Below are positions 49,934-59,890 of a stretch of 64,000 nucleotides of DNA, piece by piece. Made by a program: the position numbers and the translations under genes. Every line of letters starts with the position of its first letter. The stretch's first letter is position 1. This stretch comes from JAOPZW01 sp963851295. Its GTDB lineage: Bacteria > Actinomycetota > Thermoleophilia > Solirubrobacterales > Solirubrobacteraceae. The stretch is taken from assembly GCA_963851295.1 (NCBI GenBank), contig CAWKOS010000006.1, forward strand, positions 186,001-250,000, in the 5' to 3' direction. The notes under the pieces are model-generated. The model was not told the DNA's origin. It was given only the letters and a program-made list of their open reading frames with translations, and searched no databases.

Positions 49934-49977
49934 TTGTATACGCAACTATTCCTGTGCTAGGTTTGTTGCACGTACAA
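49934..49977 (+). promoter_or_regulatory. YceI promoter with two TTG-N6-CAA operators
   Basis: TTGTATACGCAA (49934-49945) and TTGCACGTACAA (49966-49977) are near-identical dyads when one is read in reverse; their centres are 32 bp apart, three helical turns. A promoter can be read as TTGTAT (49934-49939), 18 bp, TAGGTT (49958-49963), so the first dyad covers the -35 and the second lies just after the -10. A redox- or MarR-type repressor is likely; none is adjacent. Confidence 0.6.
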
Positions 49978-50013
49978 TTGTCGTCCCCAGTCTGAGGAGG
50001 CTGAACCCCAAAG

Positions 50014-50562
50014 ATGAGCGCCACCGCTCCCGACACCTTCACGGGAACCTGGAAGCTCGACCCCATCCACTCCACCGCGTCCTTCGCGGTGAAGCACATG
50101 GTGGTCTCGACCTTCCGCACCACCTTCAAGCAGGTCGATGCGACCTTCGGAGCCGAGAACGGCGAGATCGTCCTGACCGGCACCGTGCCCGTTGAATCGA
50201 TCGACATCGATCAGCCCGACTTCCGCGGCCACCTGATGTCGGCCGAGTTCTTCGACGTCGCCAACACGCCGAACATCGAGTTCCGCTCGACCTCGGTGCG
50301 CCCCGGCCCCGACGACACCGTCGAGGTCGACGGCGAGCTGACCGTCAAGGGCATCACCCAGCCCGTCACCGCCACCGGCACCTTGACCGGGCCCGTCCCC
50401 GACGTCATGGGCAACGAGCGCGTCGGCGTCGAGCTCGAGGCCGTCGTCGACCGCTCCAAGTACGACCTCAACTGGAACGCCCCGCTCCCCAAGGGCGGCG
50501 AGGCGCTCGGCAAGGAGGTCACCCTCGCCGTCCACCTCGAGTTCGTCAAGCAGGAGGGGTGA
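50014..50562 (+). CDS. YceI family lipocalin-like protein
   Basis: A 182-residue YceI beta-barrel that binds long isoprenoid or lipid chains. GTWKLDPIHSTASFAVKHMVVSTF and LMSAEFFDVANTPNIEFRST are the family signatures. No signal peptide, so it is cytoplasmic unlike E. coli YceI. GGAGG lies 13 nt before the ATG. It overlaps the flavin reductase gene by TGATG, and both are under the promoter with two dyads. Confidence 0.92.
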   Translation: MSATAPDTFTGTWKLDPIHSTASFAVKHMVVSTFRTTFKQVDATFGAENGEIVLTGTVPVESIDIDQPDFRGHLMSAEFFDVANTPNIEFRSTSVRPGPDDTVEVDGELTVKGITQPVTATGTLTGPVPDVMGNERVGVELEAVVDRSKYDLNWNAPLPKGGEALGKEVTLAVHLEFVKQEG

Positions 50563-51121
50563 TGGCGACGCGGATCCTCGGCATCTCCGGAAGCCTGCGA
50601 CGGGATTCGCACAACACGGCGCTGCTCCGGGCGGCGGCAGATCTGCTGCCGCCCGGAGTCCAGTTCGAGCTGTTCGACGGCCTGCGCGACGTCCCGCCGT
50701 ATGACCAGGACGAGGACAAGCCCGAGCTCCACGGCCCCGGCGTCACCGCGCTCAAGGAGGCCATCGAGCGCGCCGACGCGATCCTGATCTCGACTCCCGA
50801 GTACAACCACTCGATCCCGGGCGTGCTCAAGAACGCCCTCGACTGGGCCTCGCGCCCCGTCGCCGACAACGTCCTGCGCGGCAAGCCGGTCGCCGTCGTG
50901 GGCGCCAGCACGGGCCTCTTCGGCGCGGTGTGGGCGCAGGCCGAGGTCCGCAAGGTTCTGGCCGCCATCGGCGCCGACGTCGTCGACCGCGAGCTGCCCG
51001 TCGTGCAGGCCCACCTGCAGTTCGACGAGTACGGCAACCTCCACGAGGAGGACCTGCGCCATCAGCTCGCCGAGCACGTCGCGGCCCTCCTGGCCGCGAT
51101 GCCGGAGAAGAAGGTCGCCGC

Positions 51122-51125
<4 letters not shown>
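50562..51125 (+). CDS. NADPH-dependent FMN reductase (azoreductase/quinone reductase type)
   Basis: A 187-residue flavodoxin-fold reductase with ISGSLRRDSHNTALLRAA and STPEYNHSIPGVLKNALDW, the ArsH/ChrR-type signature, and VVGASTGLFGAVWAQAEVR. It likely detoxifies quinones or similar electrophiles. AGGAGGGG is only 3 nt from the ATG, within the YceI stop region, so translation is coupled to YceI. Confidence 0.9.
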
Positions 51126-51964
<839 letters not shown>

Positions 51965-52012
51965 CGAGCGCCGAAGACTATGGGAGCGCGATGTTCGGCT
52001 CCCTGACGCAGC

Positions 52013-52726
52013 TCAGTGGGGCCGGCAGAGGAAGCTCACCTGCTCGGCGGGCGTGCGGTACGTGTGCGCCATGAAGGCGGGCAGGTTCGCCGTCTGCTCG
52101 GCGTAGAGCGCCCGGGCCTGCGCGGCGCTCATGGCGCCGAGGCGCACCGCGCGCTGCCCGCGCGCCTTCAGCAGCGCCGCGATCCGCGCCTGGGCGCCGG
52201 CGCGGGTGCGCCCGCCGCGGAGCGCGATCGCCGTCGGCGACAGGCCGCTGTCGCGCAGGTGGCGGAAGCTCGCCGGGCGCACTCCGAACACCGCCTTGGC
52301 GTCGTCGGCGATCGCCGGCGTGTGGAAGACGTGGAAGAGCACGTGGTTGGACATGTGCGCCTGGGTCAGCGTGTCGAGGGCGCGGCGCTCGAGCACCGGG
52401 CGCATCGACCGGCGCACGCCCGCCAGCCGCGGGGCCACGAGCGCGTGGGCGAGCTTGCGCTGCGACGGCCAGCCGCGCCTGCGCGCCAGCTCGCCGAGCG
52501 AGCGGTGATCGTCGAGCCAGGCGTCGACGGCCGCGCGGTCGGTGTGCAGCAGCGCGTAGAGCCGCGTTTCGTCGTAGGGCAGCCACGAGCTCATGACCCA
52601 CTCGTCGCTGGGCAGCCAGTCCAGGCGCGCGCCGTGGGGCGCGTGCGAGTCGGCGGCCGACGCGGCGGAGGGGATGGCGAGCAGGGCGCTCAGGGCGAGC
52701 AGGAGGAGCAGCAGGCGCGGTCTCAT
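52013..52726 (-). CDS. Secreted helical protein of unknown function
   Basis: A 237-residue exported protein with signal peptide LLLLLLALSALLAIPSAASA. The mature part is helical, rich in Ala and Arg, with DEWVMSSWLPYDETRLYALL near the start and TYRTPAEQVSFLCRPH at the end. I recognise no family. It follows galK on the same strand after 41 bp but shows no link to galactose metabolism. Confidence 0.65.
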   Translation of the reverse strand: MRPRLLLLLLALSALLAIPSAASAADSHAPHGARLDWLPSDEWVMSSWLPYDETRLYALLHTDRAAVDAWLDDHRSLGELARRRGWPSQRKLAHALVAPRLAGVRRSMRPVLERRALDTLTQAHMSNHVLFHVFHTPAIADDAKAVFGVRPASFRHLRDSGLSPTAIALRGGRTRAGAQARIAALLKARGQRAVRLGAMSAAQARALYAEQTANLPAFMAHTYRTPAEQVSFLCRPH

Positions 52727-52767
52727 GCCCTCTTCAACGGCGCGCGACGGCGCCGCGGCGCGCCACC

Positions 52768-53808
52768 CTAGGTGTCGGCCTGCACCACCCGCGCGGGGCC
52801 GGCGGGCTCGACGACGGTGGCGTCGGCCGGGGGAGCGGCGCCCGGCGGGAAGAGGGCGAGCACGGAGCCCCCGAAGCCGCCGCCCATGATCCGCGCGCCC
52901 GCCGCGCCCTCGCCCTTCAGGCGCGCGACGGTCGCCTCGACGGCGTCGACGGACACCTCGTAGTCGTCGCGCAGGCTGGCGTGCGAGGCGTCGATGAGCC
53001 GGCCGAGGGCGGCGAGGTCGCCCGCGCGCAGCGCCGCCACGGCGGCATCGACGCGCGCGTTCTCGCTGAGCACATGGCGCACGCGCCGGTCCAGCGGCGC
53101 CGGGAGCCGGTCGGGTGCGTCCGGCGGCGCGTCGCGCAGCGAGGCGATCCCGAGCGCCGCGCAGGCGGCGCGGCACTCGGCGCGGCGCTCGTTGTAGCCC
53201 GACGCCGCGTGGACGTGGGCGTGCCCCGACGGCGCCACCGCGAGCGTCCAGCCGCGCAGGTCCAGCGCCACCGGCTCGATCGCCAGGTCGCGGCAGTCCA
53301 GGCGCAGCGCATGGCCCTCCTGCCCGAAGAGCGCGGCGAGCTGGTCGAGCAGGCCGGTCTGGGCGCCGACCCAGTCGTTCTCCACCCGCGAGCACAGGCG
53401 CGCGAGCTCGCGCCGGTCGTCTTCACGCTCGCCGTTGAGCGCCAGCAGCGCGAGCGCGAGCGCCGTCGAGAGGGCCGCCGACGACGACAGCCCCGCCCCG
53501 CGCGGCAGGTCGCCCGCGACGCTCACGCGCACGCCGCCGACGCGATGGCCCGCGGCGCCCAGCTCGCCGACAGTCCCGCGCACGAACGCGCGCCATCCCT
53601 CGCCGTCGCGCGGGGGATCGGCGGCGTCGAAGGCGTCGGCCTCGCCGAGGTCGAGCGCCGTCGCCTCCACGCGCCCGCCTGCCAGCGCCTCCACGCGCAC
53701 GGTCACCCCGCGCGCGATGGCGAAGGGCAGGCAGAGGCCGTCGTTGTAGTCGGTGTGCTCGCCGAGCAGGTTGACCCGGCCGGGTCCGAAGGCGGCGAGG
53801 GCCTTCAC
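52768..53808 (-). CDS. galK: Galactokinase
   Basis: A 346-residue GHMP kinase that phosphorylates galactose at C1. The GalK signature GRVNLLGEHTDYNDG is at the N-terminus, the ATP loop is LPRGAGLSSSAALSTALA and the C-terminal GARIMGGGFGGSVLALF completes the site. GTG start overlapping the HAD gene by 4 bp. galT and galE are not in the window, so a broader sugar kinase role cannot be excluded. Confidence 0.92.
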   Translation of the reverse strand: MKALAAFGPGRVNLLGEHTDYNDGLCLPFAIARGVTVRVEALAGGRVEATALDLGEADAFDAADPPRDGEGWRAFVRGTVGELGAAGHRVGGVRVSVAGDLPRGAGLSSSAALSTALALALLALNGEREDDRRELARLCSRVENDWVGAQTGLLDQLAALFGQEGHALRLDCRDLAIEPVALDLRGWTLAVAPSGHAHVHAASGYNERRAECRAACAALGIASLRDAPPDAPDRLPAPLDRRVRHVLSENARVDAAVAALRAGDLAALGRLIDASHASLRDDYEVSVDAVEATVARLKGEGAAGARIMGGGFGGSVLALFPPGAAPPADATVVEPAGPARVVQADT

Positions 53809-54518
53809 GCGAGCGCCGCGAGCGCGGCCGGCACCTCGCCCAGCCGCGCGACCTTCATGGCGCCCGCGGGCGGCTCGCGCCCGTCCTCGTCGCCGGCGAC
53901 CCACACGGCGCCGCGCATGCCGGCGTCGAGGGCGCCGCGGATGTCCCAGTCGAGGTGGTCGCCGACCATGACGGTGTCGCCCGGGGCGCTGCCCAGCAGG
54001 TCCAGTGCGCCGGTGAAGGCCGCGGGGTCGGGCTTGGAGGCGCCGAGCTCCTCGGAGATCCCGATCGCGTCGAGATGCTCCTCGAGGCCGAGGAGCTCGA
54101 CCTTGCGCCGCTGCATCCACGAGGGCCCGTTGGTGAGCAGGCCCGTGCGCACGCCCGCCTCGCGCAGGTGGCGCAGCAGGTCGATCGCGTGCTCGACGAA
54201 GCGCGAGCGCCCGAGCTGCTCGTCGCGCAGCTGGGCGGCGTGGGCGTGGAGCTCCTCGGAGGGCTCGCCCCACGGCTCGCAGACGGCGATCAGGTGCAGG
54301 CGCCGGTAGGTCGCGATGTCGATCTCGCCGCGCAGGACGCGGTCGTAGAGGTCGTCGCGCCCGTCGCGGAAGCGCGTGCGCAGCTCGGCGTACGCGACGC
54401 CCGGCAGCTCGCGGTTGACCGCCTCGCAGAGCCCGACGAGCATCTCGGCCTCGAGGCCCGTCGTGTCCAGGAGCGTGTCGTCGAGGTCGAAGACGACCGC
54501 GCGCGGGAGCGCTGCCAC
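53805..54518 (-). CDS. HAD family hydrolase (subfamily IA phosphatase)
   Basis: A 237-residue HAD phosphatase: nucleophile DLDDTLLDT, motif II LLTNGPSW, motif III Lys in GASKPDPAAF and motif IV VMVGDHLDWDIRGALDAGM. The alpha-helical cap follows motif I. Sugar phosphates or nucleotides are likely substrates. GTG start shares one base with the stop of the oxoglutarate dehydrogenase gene, and its end overlaps galK, so the three are one transcript. Confidence 0.87.
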   Translation of the reverse strand: MAALPRAVVFDLDDTLLDTTGLEAEMLVGLCEAVNRELPGVAYAELRTRFRDGRDDLYDRVLRGEIDIATYRRLHLIAVCEPWGEPSEELHAHAAQLRDEQLGRSRFVEHAIDLLRHLREAGVRTGLLTNGPSWMQRRKVELLGLEEHLDAIGISEELGASKPDPAAFTGALDLLGSAPGDTVMVGDHLDWDIRGALDAGMRGAVWVAGDEDGREPPAGAMKVARLGEVPAALAALA

Positions 54519-57500
54519 TAGCGGTCGCCCGGCAGCTTCGCCGGATACAGCGTGACCGGCTGGGTGAGGTCGAGCGCGGTGCGCAGGATCCGGTTCTGCT
54601 CGCCGGTGTGCGCGGCCGGGTAGCCCTCGCCCGGCGACGCGCGCTCGGGCCGGCCGATGTAGCCGAACTTCAGGTGCTCGGGGAGGATCTGCATGAGCCG
54701 CGGCGACATGTGGGCGCGCGCGCCCATGTTGCGCGGCTCCTCCTGGGCCCACACGACCTCGCGCAGGTTCGGGTAGCTGTTGACGAGCTCGAGGATCTGC
54801 GCCTCGGGGAAGGGGTACAGCAGCTCGACCCGGCCGATGGCGACCTGCTCGTTGCCCTCGCGCGCGGGATGGCCGACGAGGTCGTAGTAGACCTTGCCGG
54901 TGCAGAGCACGAGCCGGGAGACCTTGTCGGGCTCGACGCGCGGCTCGCCCAGGACGGGGAAGAAGCGCGTCTCGGAGAGGTGCTCGATCCGGTTGGTCGA
55001 CTGCGGCAGGCGCAGCAGCGACTTCGGGGTCATGATGATCAGCGGGCGCTGCTTGGCGATCCGCGCCTGGCGACGCAGCAGGTGGAAGTACTGCGCCGGC
55101 GTGGTCAGGTTGGCCACGCGGATGTTGCCCTCGGCGGCGAGCTGCAGGAAGCGCTCCAGGCGGCCCGAGGAGTGCTCGGGGCCGGAGCCCTCGTAGCCGT
55201 GGGGCAGCAGCAGGGTCAGGCGCGTCGTCTGGCCCCACTTGGCCAGGCCGCTGACGATGAACTGGTCGATGATGACCTGCGCGGAGTTGCCGAAGTCGCC
55301 GAACTGGGCCTCCCAGAGGACGAGCGTCTCGGGCGCCTCGGCCGAGTAGCCGTACTCGAAGCCCAGGCAGGCGATCTCGCTCAGCGGCGAGTTGTGCAGC
55401 TCGAAGGGCGCCAGCGCGCCCGGCAGCGACTGGATCGGGCAGATCGTCTGGCCCGTCTTGGCGTCGTGGAGGACCATGTGGCGCTGGGAGAAGGTCCCGC
55501 GCTCGGCGTCCTGGCCGGTGAGGCGGATGGGCACGCCCTCGGTCAGCAGCGAGGCGAAGGCCAGCGACTCGGCGTGCGCCCAGTCGATGCCGCCGTCGGC
55601 GCCGACCGCCTGGCGGCGGCGCTCGAGCTGCTTGACGAGCTTGGGGTGCACCGTGAAGCCGTCGGGGATCGTGAGCAGCTCGTCGTTGAGGCTGCGCAGG
55701 CGATCGGGCGAGACGGCGGTCTGCACCTCGGGCGAGGGCGAGCGGTCGAGCTGGTACTCGCCGGTCGGCTGCTCGACGGCGCCGGCCTCCTCGGCGGCCT
55801 TGATCTGCTGCTTGAGGTCCTGGTGCAGGCGCGTGAGCTCGTCCCACACGTCCTGGCGCTGCTGCTCGACCTCCTCCTGGGTGAGGACGCCGTCCTCGAC
55901 GAGCCTCTCGGCCCACAGCTCGCTGACTCGCTTCTTGGCCTTGATCTTCGAGTACATCTCGGGCTGCGTGTACGCGGGCTCGTCGGCCTCGTTGTGGCCG
56001 AAGCGGCGGTAGCCGATGAGGTCGATGACGACGTCGTGGCCGAACTCCTCGCGGAAGGCGAAGGCGAGGCGCACGGCGGCGACGCAGGCGGCCACGTCGT
56101 CGGCGTTGACGTGGATGATCGGCGTGTCGTAGCCCTTGGCGATGTCCGAGGCCCAGCGCGTCGAGCGCGCGTCCTCGGGGTCGGTGGTGAAGCCGACCTG
56201 GTTGTTCTGGACCAGGTGGATCGTGCCGCCGACCTTGTAGCCGTCGAGCGCCTGGAGGTTGAGCGACTCGGCGACGACGCCCTGGCCGGGCATCGCGCCG
56301 TCGCCGTGCAGGACGATCGGCACCGCGGCGTTGGTGTCGCGGTGGGCGTGCGGGCCCTGGCGGCCGGTCTGCGCGGCGCGGGTGGCGCCGACGACGACCG
56401 GGTGCACGTACTCCAGGTGCGAAGGGTTGGACTCGAGGTTGACGAGGATCGCGTCGCCGTTGGGCAGCTGGTAGGTGCCCTGCGCGCCGTGGTGGTACTT
56501 GACGTCGCCGGTGCCGCCCTGCGGGATCGAGGTCACGGCCTCGAGCGTCGAGGCGCCCTCGAACTCGGCGAAGATCGTCTCGTAGGGGCGGCCGAGGTTG
56601 TGGGCGAGGACGTTCAGCCGCCCGCGGTGGGCCATGCCGACGACGACCTCGCGCGCGCCGTGGGCGGCGGCGAGCTGGATCGTCTCGTCGAGCATCGGCA
56701 CCGTCATGTCGAGGCCCTCGATCGAGAACTGCTTCTGGCCGAGATAGGCCTTGTGCATGAAGCGCTCGAGGGCGTCGACCTCGACGAGGCGCTGCAGGAG
56801 CGCCTTCTGCTCGTCGGTGGTCAGCGGCTTGCGGAACTCGCTGGACTCGATCTTCTCGCGCAGCCACATGCGCTGGCGGTGGCTGGCGATGTGCTCGATC
56901 TCGTAGGCGATGGTGCCGCAATAGGTCTCGCGCAGGTGCGGCAGCGCGTCGGCCAGGGTCGCCCCCGGCACGTACATGCGCAGGATCTTGGCCGGGATCC
57001 GGGCCATGATCTCGGGCGTCAGCGCGACCGTGGCGGGCTCGAGCGCCGGGTCGCCCTCGGGCTCGGTGCCCAGCGGGTCCAGGCGCGCGGCGAGGTGGCC
57101 GTGGGTGCGGTGGGCCTTCAGCAGCGAGGTGGCGGCCTGGACGGCCTGGAGCATCTGCTCGTCGATGACGCCGTCACGCTGGGCCGCGGGCGCCTGGGCC
57201 TCGCGCGCGGCCGCGGCCGCGGCGGCGGGGGCCGGCGGCGAGGGCGGCGGGCCGAGCTCGGCGCCCAGCGAGGCGAAGACGCCGTCGTAGAAGCCGTTCT
57301 CGCCCTGCAGGTAGGCCTCGACGATCTGCAGGAAGCGCCCCGACTCCGCGCCCTGGATGACGCGGTGGTCGTAGGTCGAGGTCATCGTCATGACCTTCTC
57401 GGCGCCAATCATGTCGCCGATGCTCCCGAGGCCGACGGGGTAGGCGATCGAGCCGGTGGCGACGATCGTGCCCTGGCCGACCATCAGGCGCGGCACCGAG

Positions 57501-58834
57501 GCGATGGTGCCGATGCCGCCCGGGTTGGTCAGCGTGACGTTGGCGCCGGCGAGGTCGTCGGCGGAGAGCGTGTTCGTGCGCGCCTTCTCGATGAGCGCGT
57601 CGAAGGCCGCCTTGAAGGCGGCGAAGTTCTTGCGGCCCGCGTCGCGGATGACGGGGACCATGAGCGTCCGGCTGCCGTCGCGCTTCTCGACGTCGACGGC
57701 GATGCCGAGGTTGACCCTGCCGTCGTCGACCCGGTGCGGCTTGCCGTCGGAATCGTCGAAGTGGTGCGCCATGACCGGCATGTCGTGCGTGGCGGCCTGG
57801 GCGATGGCGTAGGCGATCAGGTGGGTGAAGGAGACCTTCTGCCCGCCGTCCTTCAGCTGCTTGCGCCGGCCGTCCATGACGGTGACCGTGATCGTGCGGA
57901 ACGAGGTCGCGGTCGGGATCGCCCGGCTCTGGTCCATGTAGCGGGCGAGCATCGCCGCGCCGCCCTTCATGAGCGTGCGGTTGCCGTCCGCGGGCGCCGG
58001 GGCGGGGGCCGCCGGCGCCGCGGGGGCCGCGTCGCCGTTCTTGGCCTCCAGGACGTCGGCCTTCGTGATCCGCCCGCCGGGGCCGGTGCCGGTGATGGCG
58101 CCGAGGTCGACGCCCTCGGCGGCCGCGACGCGCGCGGCGACGGGGGAGACCTTGGCGTCGTCGGGGAGCGCGGGAGCCGGCGTGGCGGCGGGCGCCTCGG
58201 CGGCGGCGCCGTTGCCCGACGCGTCGGTCGCGGCGGGCGCGGGCCCGGGCGCCCCGGCGCCGAGCGCCATGCGGGCGATGACCTGGCCGACGGTGACCGT
58301 CTCGCCCTCTTCCGCCAGCAGCTCGGTGATGGTCCCCGCCGCGGGCGCGGGCAGCTCCATGTCGACCTTGTCGGTGGAGATCTCGACGACGGTCTGGCCG
58401 TCCTGCACCTGGTCGCCGACCTTGACGGCCCACTCGAGGATCGTGCCCTCCGAGACGGACTCGCCGCCGGCGGGGGTGACGATGTCGACGACCTCGCCCG
58501 ACGACGCGGCCTCGGGCTGCGGCTCGGCGGGCTCGGCGGGTGCGGCCTGCGGCTCCGGCGTGGCGGCCGCGGGCGCGGCGCCGTTCTCGGTGGCGATCTC
58601 GGCGAGCACGGCGCCGACGGAGACGGTGTCGCCCTCGGCGAAGTGGATCTTCACCACGGTCCCGCTCGCGGGGGCCGGGACCTCCGCGTCGACCTTGTCC
58701 GTGGAGATTTCGACGAGGACCTCGTCGGCCTCGATGCGCTCGCCCTCCTGCTTGCGCCACTCCAGGACGGTGCCCTCGGTCACCGACTCGCCCATCTGCG
58801 GCAGGGTGACCTGCACTGTGGTGTTGACCGCCAT
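54518..58834 (-). CDS. kgd: Multifunctional 2-oxoglutarate dehydrogenase: two lipoyl domains, E2 and E1 in one chain
   Basis: A 1438-residue fusion. Two lipoyl domains (about residues 7-82 and 115-192) carry DKVDAE and DKVDME with lipoyl Lys47 and Lys156. A peripheral-subunit-binding domain (227-263, SPVAARVAAAEGVDLGAITGTG) and an E2 acyltransferase core (about 290-520, with DHRVIQGAESG) follow, then the E1 decarboxylase (about 560-1438, GMAHRGRLNVLAHN, thiamine site). Mycobacterial Kgd and corynebacterial OdhA lack the lipoyl domains. This chain could do decarboxylation, succinyl transfer and arm swinging alone, needing only E3. TCA cycle enzyme. Confidence 0.93.
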   Translation of the reverse strand: MAVNTTVQVTLPQMGESVTEGTVLEWRKQEGERIEADEVLVEISTDKVDAEVPAPASGTVVKIHFAEGDTVSVGAVLAEIATENGAAPAAATPEPQAAPAEPAEPQPEAASSGEVVDIVTPAGGESVSEGTILEWAVKVGDQVQDGQTVVEISTDKVDMELPAPAAGTITELLAEEGETVTVGQVIARMALGAGAPGPAPAATDASGNGAAAEAPAATPAPALPDDAKVSPVAARVAAAEGVDLGAITGTGPGGRITKADVLEAKNGDAAPAAPAAPAPAPADGNRTLMKGGAAMLARYMDQSRAIPTATSFRTITVTVMDGRRKQLKDGGQKVSFTHLIAYAIAQAATHDMPVMAHHFDDSDGKPHRVDDGRVNLGIAVDVEKRDGSRTLMVPVIRDAGRKNFAAFKAAFDALIEKARTNTLSADDLAGANVTLTNPGGIGTIASVPRLMVGQGTIVATGSIAYPVGLGSIGDMIGAEKVMTMTSTYDHRVIQGAESGRFLQIVEAYLQGENGFYDGVFASLGAELGPPPSPPAPAAAAAAAREAQAPAAQRDGVIDEQMLQAVQAATSLLKAHRTHGHLAARLDPLGTEPEGDPALEPATVALTPEIMARIPAKILRMYVPGATLADALPHLRETYCGTIAYEIEHIASHRQRMWLREKIESSEFRKPLTTDEQKALLQRLVEVDALERFMHKAYLGQKQFSIEGLDMTVPMLDETIQLAAAHGAREVVVGMAHRGRLNVLAHNLGRPYETIFAEFEGASTLEAVTSIPQGGTGDVKYHHGAQGTYQLPNGDAILVNLESNPSHLEYVHPVVVGATRAAQTGRQGPHAHRDTNAAVPIVLHGDGAMPGQGVVAESLNLQALDGYKVGGTIHLVQNNQVGFTTDPEDARSTRWASDIAKGYDTPIIHVNADDVAACVAAVRLAFAFREEFGHDVVIDLIGYRRFGHNEADEPAYTQPEMYSKIKAKKRVSELWAERLVEDGVLTQEEVEQQRQDVWDELTRLHQDLKQQIKAAEEAGAVEQPTGEYQLDRSPSPEVQTAVSPDRLRSLNDELLTIPDGFTVHPKLVKQLERRRQAVGADGGIDWAHAESLAFASLLTEGVPIRLTGQDAERGTFSQRHMVLHDAKTGQTICPIQSLPGALAPFELHNSPLSEIACLGFEYGYSAEAPETLVLWEAQFGDFGNSAQVIIDQFIVSGLAKWGQTTRLTLLLPHGYEGSGPEHSSGRLERFLQLAAEGNIRVANLTTPAQYFHLLRRQARIAKQRPLIIMTPKSLLRLPQSTNRIEHLSETRFFPVLGEPRVEPDKVSRLVLCTGKVYYDLVGHPAREGNEQVAIGRVELLYPFPEAQILELVNSYPNLREVVWAQEEPRNMGARAHMSPRLMQILPEHLKFGYIGRPERASPGEGYPAAHTGEQNRILRTALDLTQPVTLYPAKLPGDR

Positions 58835-58837
58835 GTC

Positions 58838-58876
58838 TCTGAATTCAGACTGTAGCGCCTGTCCTGACGGCAGGAC
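58838..58876. promoter_or_regulatory. Control region upstream of the oxoglutarate dehydrogenase gene
   Basis: A perfect 12 bp palindrome TCTGAATTCAGA (58838-58849) lies 4 bp before the start codon, and GTCCTG (58861-58866) with CAGGAC (58871-58876) forms a second inverted repeat. On the minus strand TACAGT between them may be the -10. Both dyads are candidate operators. Confidence 0.4.
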
Positions 58877-58882
58877 GGACCC

Positions 58883-59206
58883 CTAATACGCCGTAACTGG
58901 TGCTTCCCCTGCCTGTCCTTCACGGCGCTCGCGGCGGCGCTGCTCGCGCACGAACTCGTAGGAGCCGACGAACGGGCCGACCGCGCCGATGACCGCCACG
59001 GCGATCCCCAGACGCAGGGGGATCACGCGCGCCCGCACGGCGGCCAGCGTGAGGACGCACATCGCGATCCAGCCCAGGCCGTGAGCCATCCCGAACACGA
59101 ACTCGAGCGTGTGCAGCCCCGGGACGATCCAGACCACGAGCAGCGTGAGGTAGATCGCCGAGTGGGTGAACGACAGCCGCTTGAGGGTGCCGAAGGGCAG
59201 GCTCAT
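58883..59206 (-). CDS. DUF3817 membrane protein
   Basis: A 107-residue protein with three hydrophobic helices. KRLSFTHSAIYLTLLVVWIVPGL and FVFGMAHGLGWIAMCVLT match the DUF3817 layout of an aromatic-rich first helix and a GMAHG motif. Function unknown. It overlaps the NUDIX gene by ATGA and is co-transcribed with it. Confidence 0.8.
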   Translation of the reverse strand: MSLPFGTLKRLSFTHSAIYLTLLVVWIVPGLHTLEFVFGMAHGLGWIAMCVLTLAAVRARVIPLRLGIAVAVIGAVGPFVGSYEFVREQRRRERREGQAGEAPVTAY

Positions 59207-59856
59207 GCGCGTGCCAGCAGGCCGGCCATCTGCCGCAGCGGCTCGTCGGCCTCGGGTGGCCACTCGTCGATCGCGGCCGGCCACCAGGCGTAGTCGTCGT
59301 GCTCGTGGTCGGGCGTGACCTGCGCGCCCTCGGCCAGCCACGCCTGCCCGATGAACATCACGAGCTTGTGCGGCAGGCGCACGAGCGCCTCGACCTGGAC
59401 TCGCTGCGGTGCGACCGACCACTCCTCGCGCAGCTCGCGGGTGAGCGTGTCGACGGGGCTCTCGCCGACGTCGACGGCGCCGCCGGCGCCGAGCGCCCAG
59501 CGCCCCGGCCACGACGACAGCCAGCCGGCACGGCGGCCTGCCAGCCAGCGCCCCTCGGCCGAGCGCGTGATGCACAGCGCGGCCACCGAGAGCGAGGCGT
59601 CGCCCTCGACCAGGCGCAGGGCCCAGCGCACGGGCTGCAGGTGGAGGCGCAGGCCGCCGTCGTCCTCGTCGTAGCTCACGAGGCGCGCGGCGAGGCCGTC
59701 GTGGCTCGGCGAGCCGCGGTCGCGCAGCGCGGCGATGGCCGCGTCGGCCGCCTCCTCGCGGGCCGGCGGCGGGTCGTAGTGGTCCTCGCTCCAGTGGACC
59801 TCGACCTCGTCGGGGCGCCAGGGGCCGCGGGCGAGAAGGGCGGGCTCGTCGGTCAT
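59203..59856 (-). CDS. NUDIX hydrolase
   Basis: A 217-residue protein. The Nudix box is intact: GGAVDVGESPVDTLTRELREEWSV (G-x5-E-x7-RE-x2-EE). A ~70-residue N-terminal domain precedes it. It hydrolyses a nucleoside diphosphate linked to another group; the substrate is unknown. TATGCT lies 14 nt before the ATG, and the divergent AGPS-like gene uses the complementary region. Confidence 0.87.
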   Translation of the reverse strand: MTDEPALLARGPWRPDEVEVHWSEDHYDPPPAREEAADAAIAALRDRGSPSHDGLAARLVSYDEDDGGLRLHLQPVRWALRLVEGDASLSVAALCITRSAEGRWLAGRRAGWLSSWPGRWALGAGGAVDVGESPVDTLTRELREEWSVAPQRVQVEALVRLPHKLVMFIGQAWLAEGAQVTPDHEHDDYAWWPAAIDEWPPEADEPLRQMAGLLARA

Positions 59857-59874
59857 GGCCGTGTCGTCCAAGCA

Positions 59875-59880
59875 TAGGAT
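59875..59880 (+). promoter_or_regulatory. -10 hexamer TAGGAT for leaderless AGPS-like mRNA
   Basis: TAGGAT ends 10 nt before the ATG at 59891, with no ribosome site between. It lies in the 34 bp gap to the divergent NUDIX start. Confidence 0.5.
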
Positions 59881-59890
59881 CGCCCCGGCG

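Noticed and set aside
54608..58855. A 1415-codon open frame on the plus strand opposite the oxoglutarate dehydrogenase gene
   Set aside because: It is Ala/Arg/Gly/Val-rich with no domain or signal, and the opposite strand is a full-length known enzyme; high GC keeps antisense frames open.
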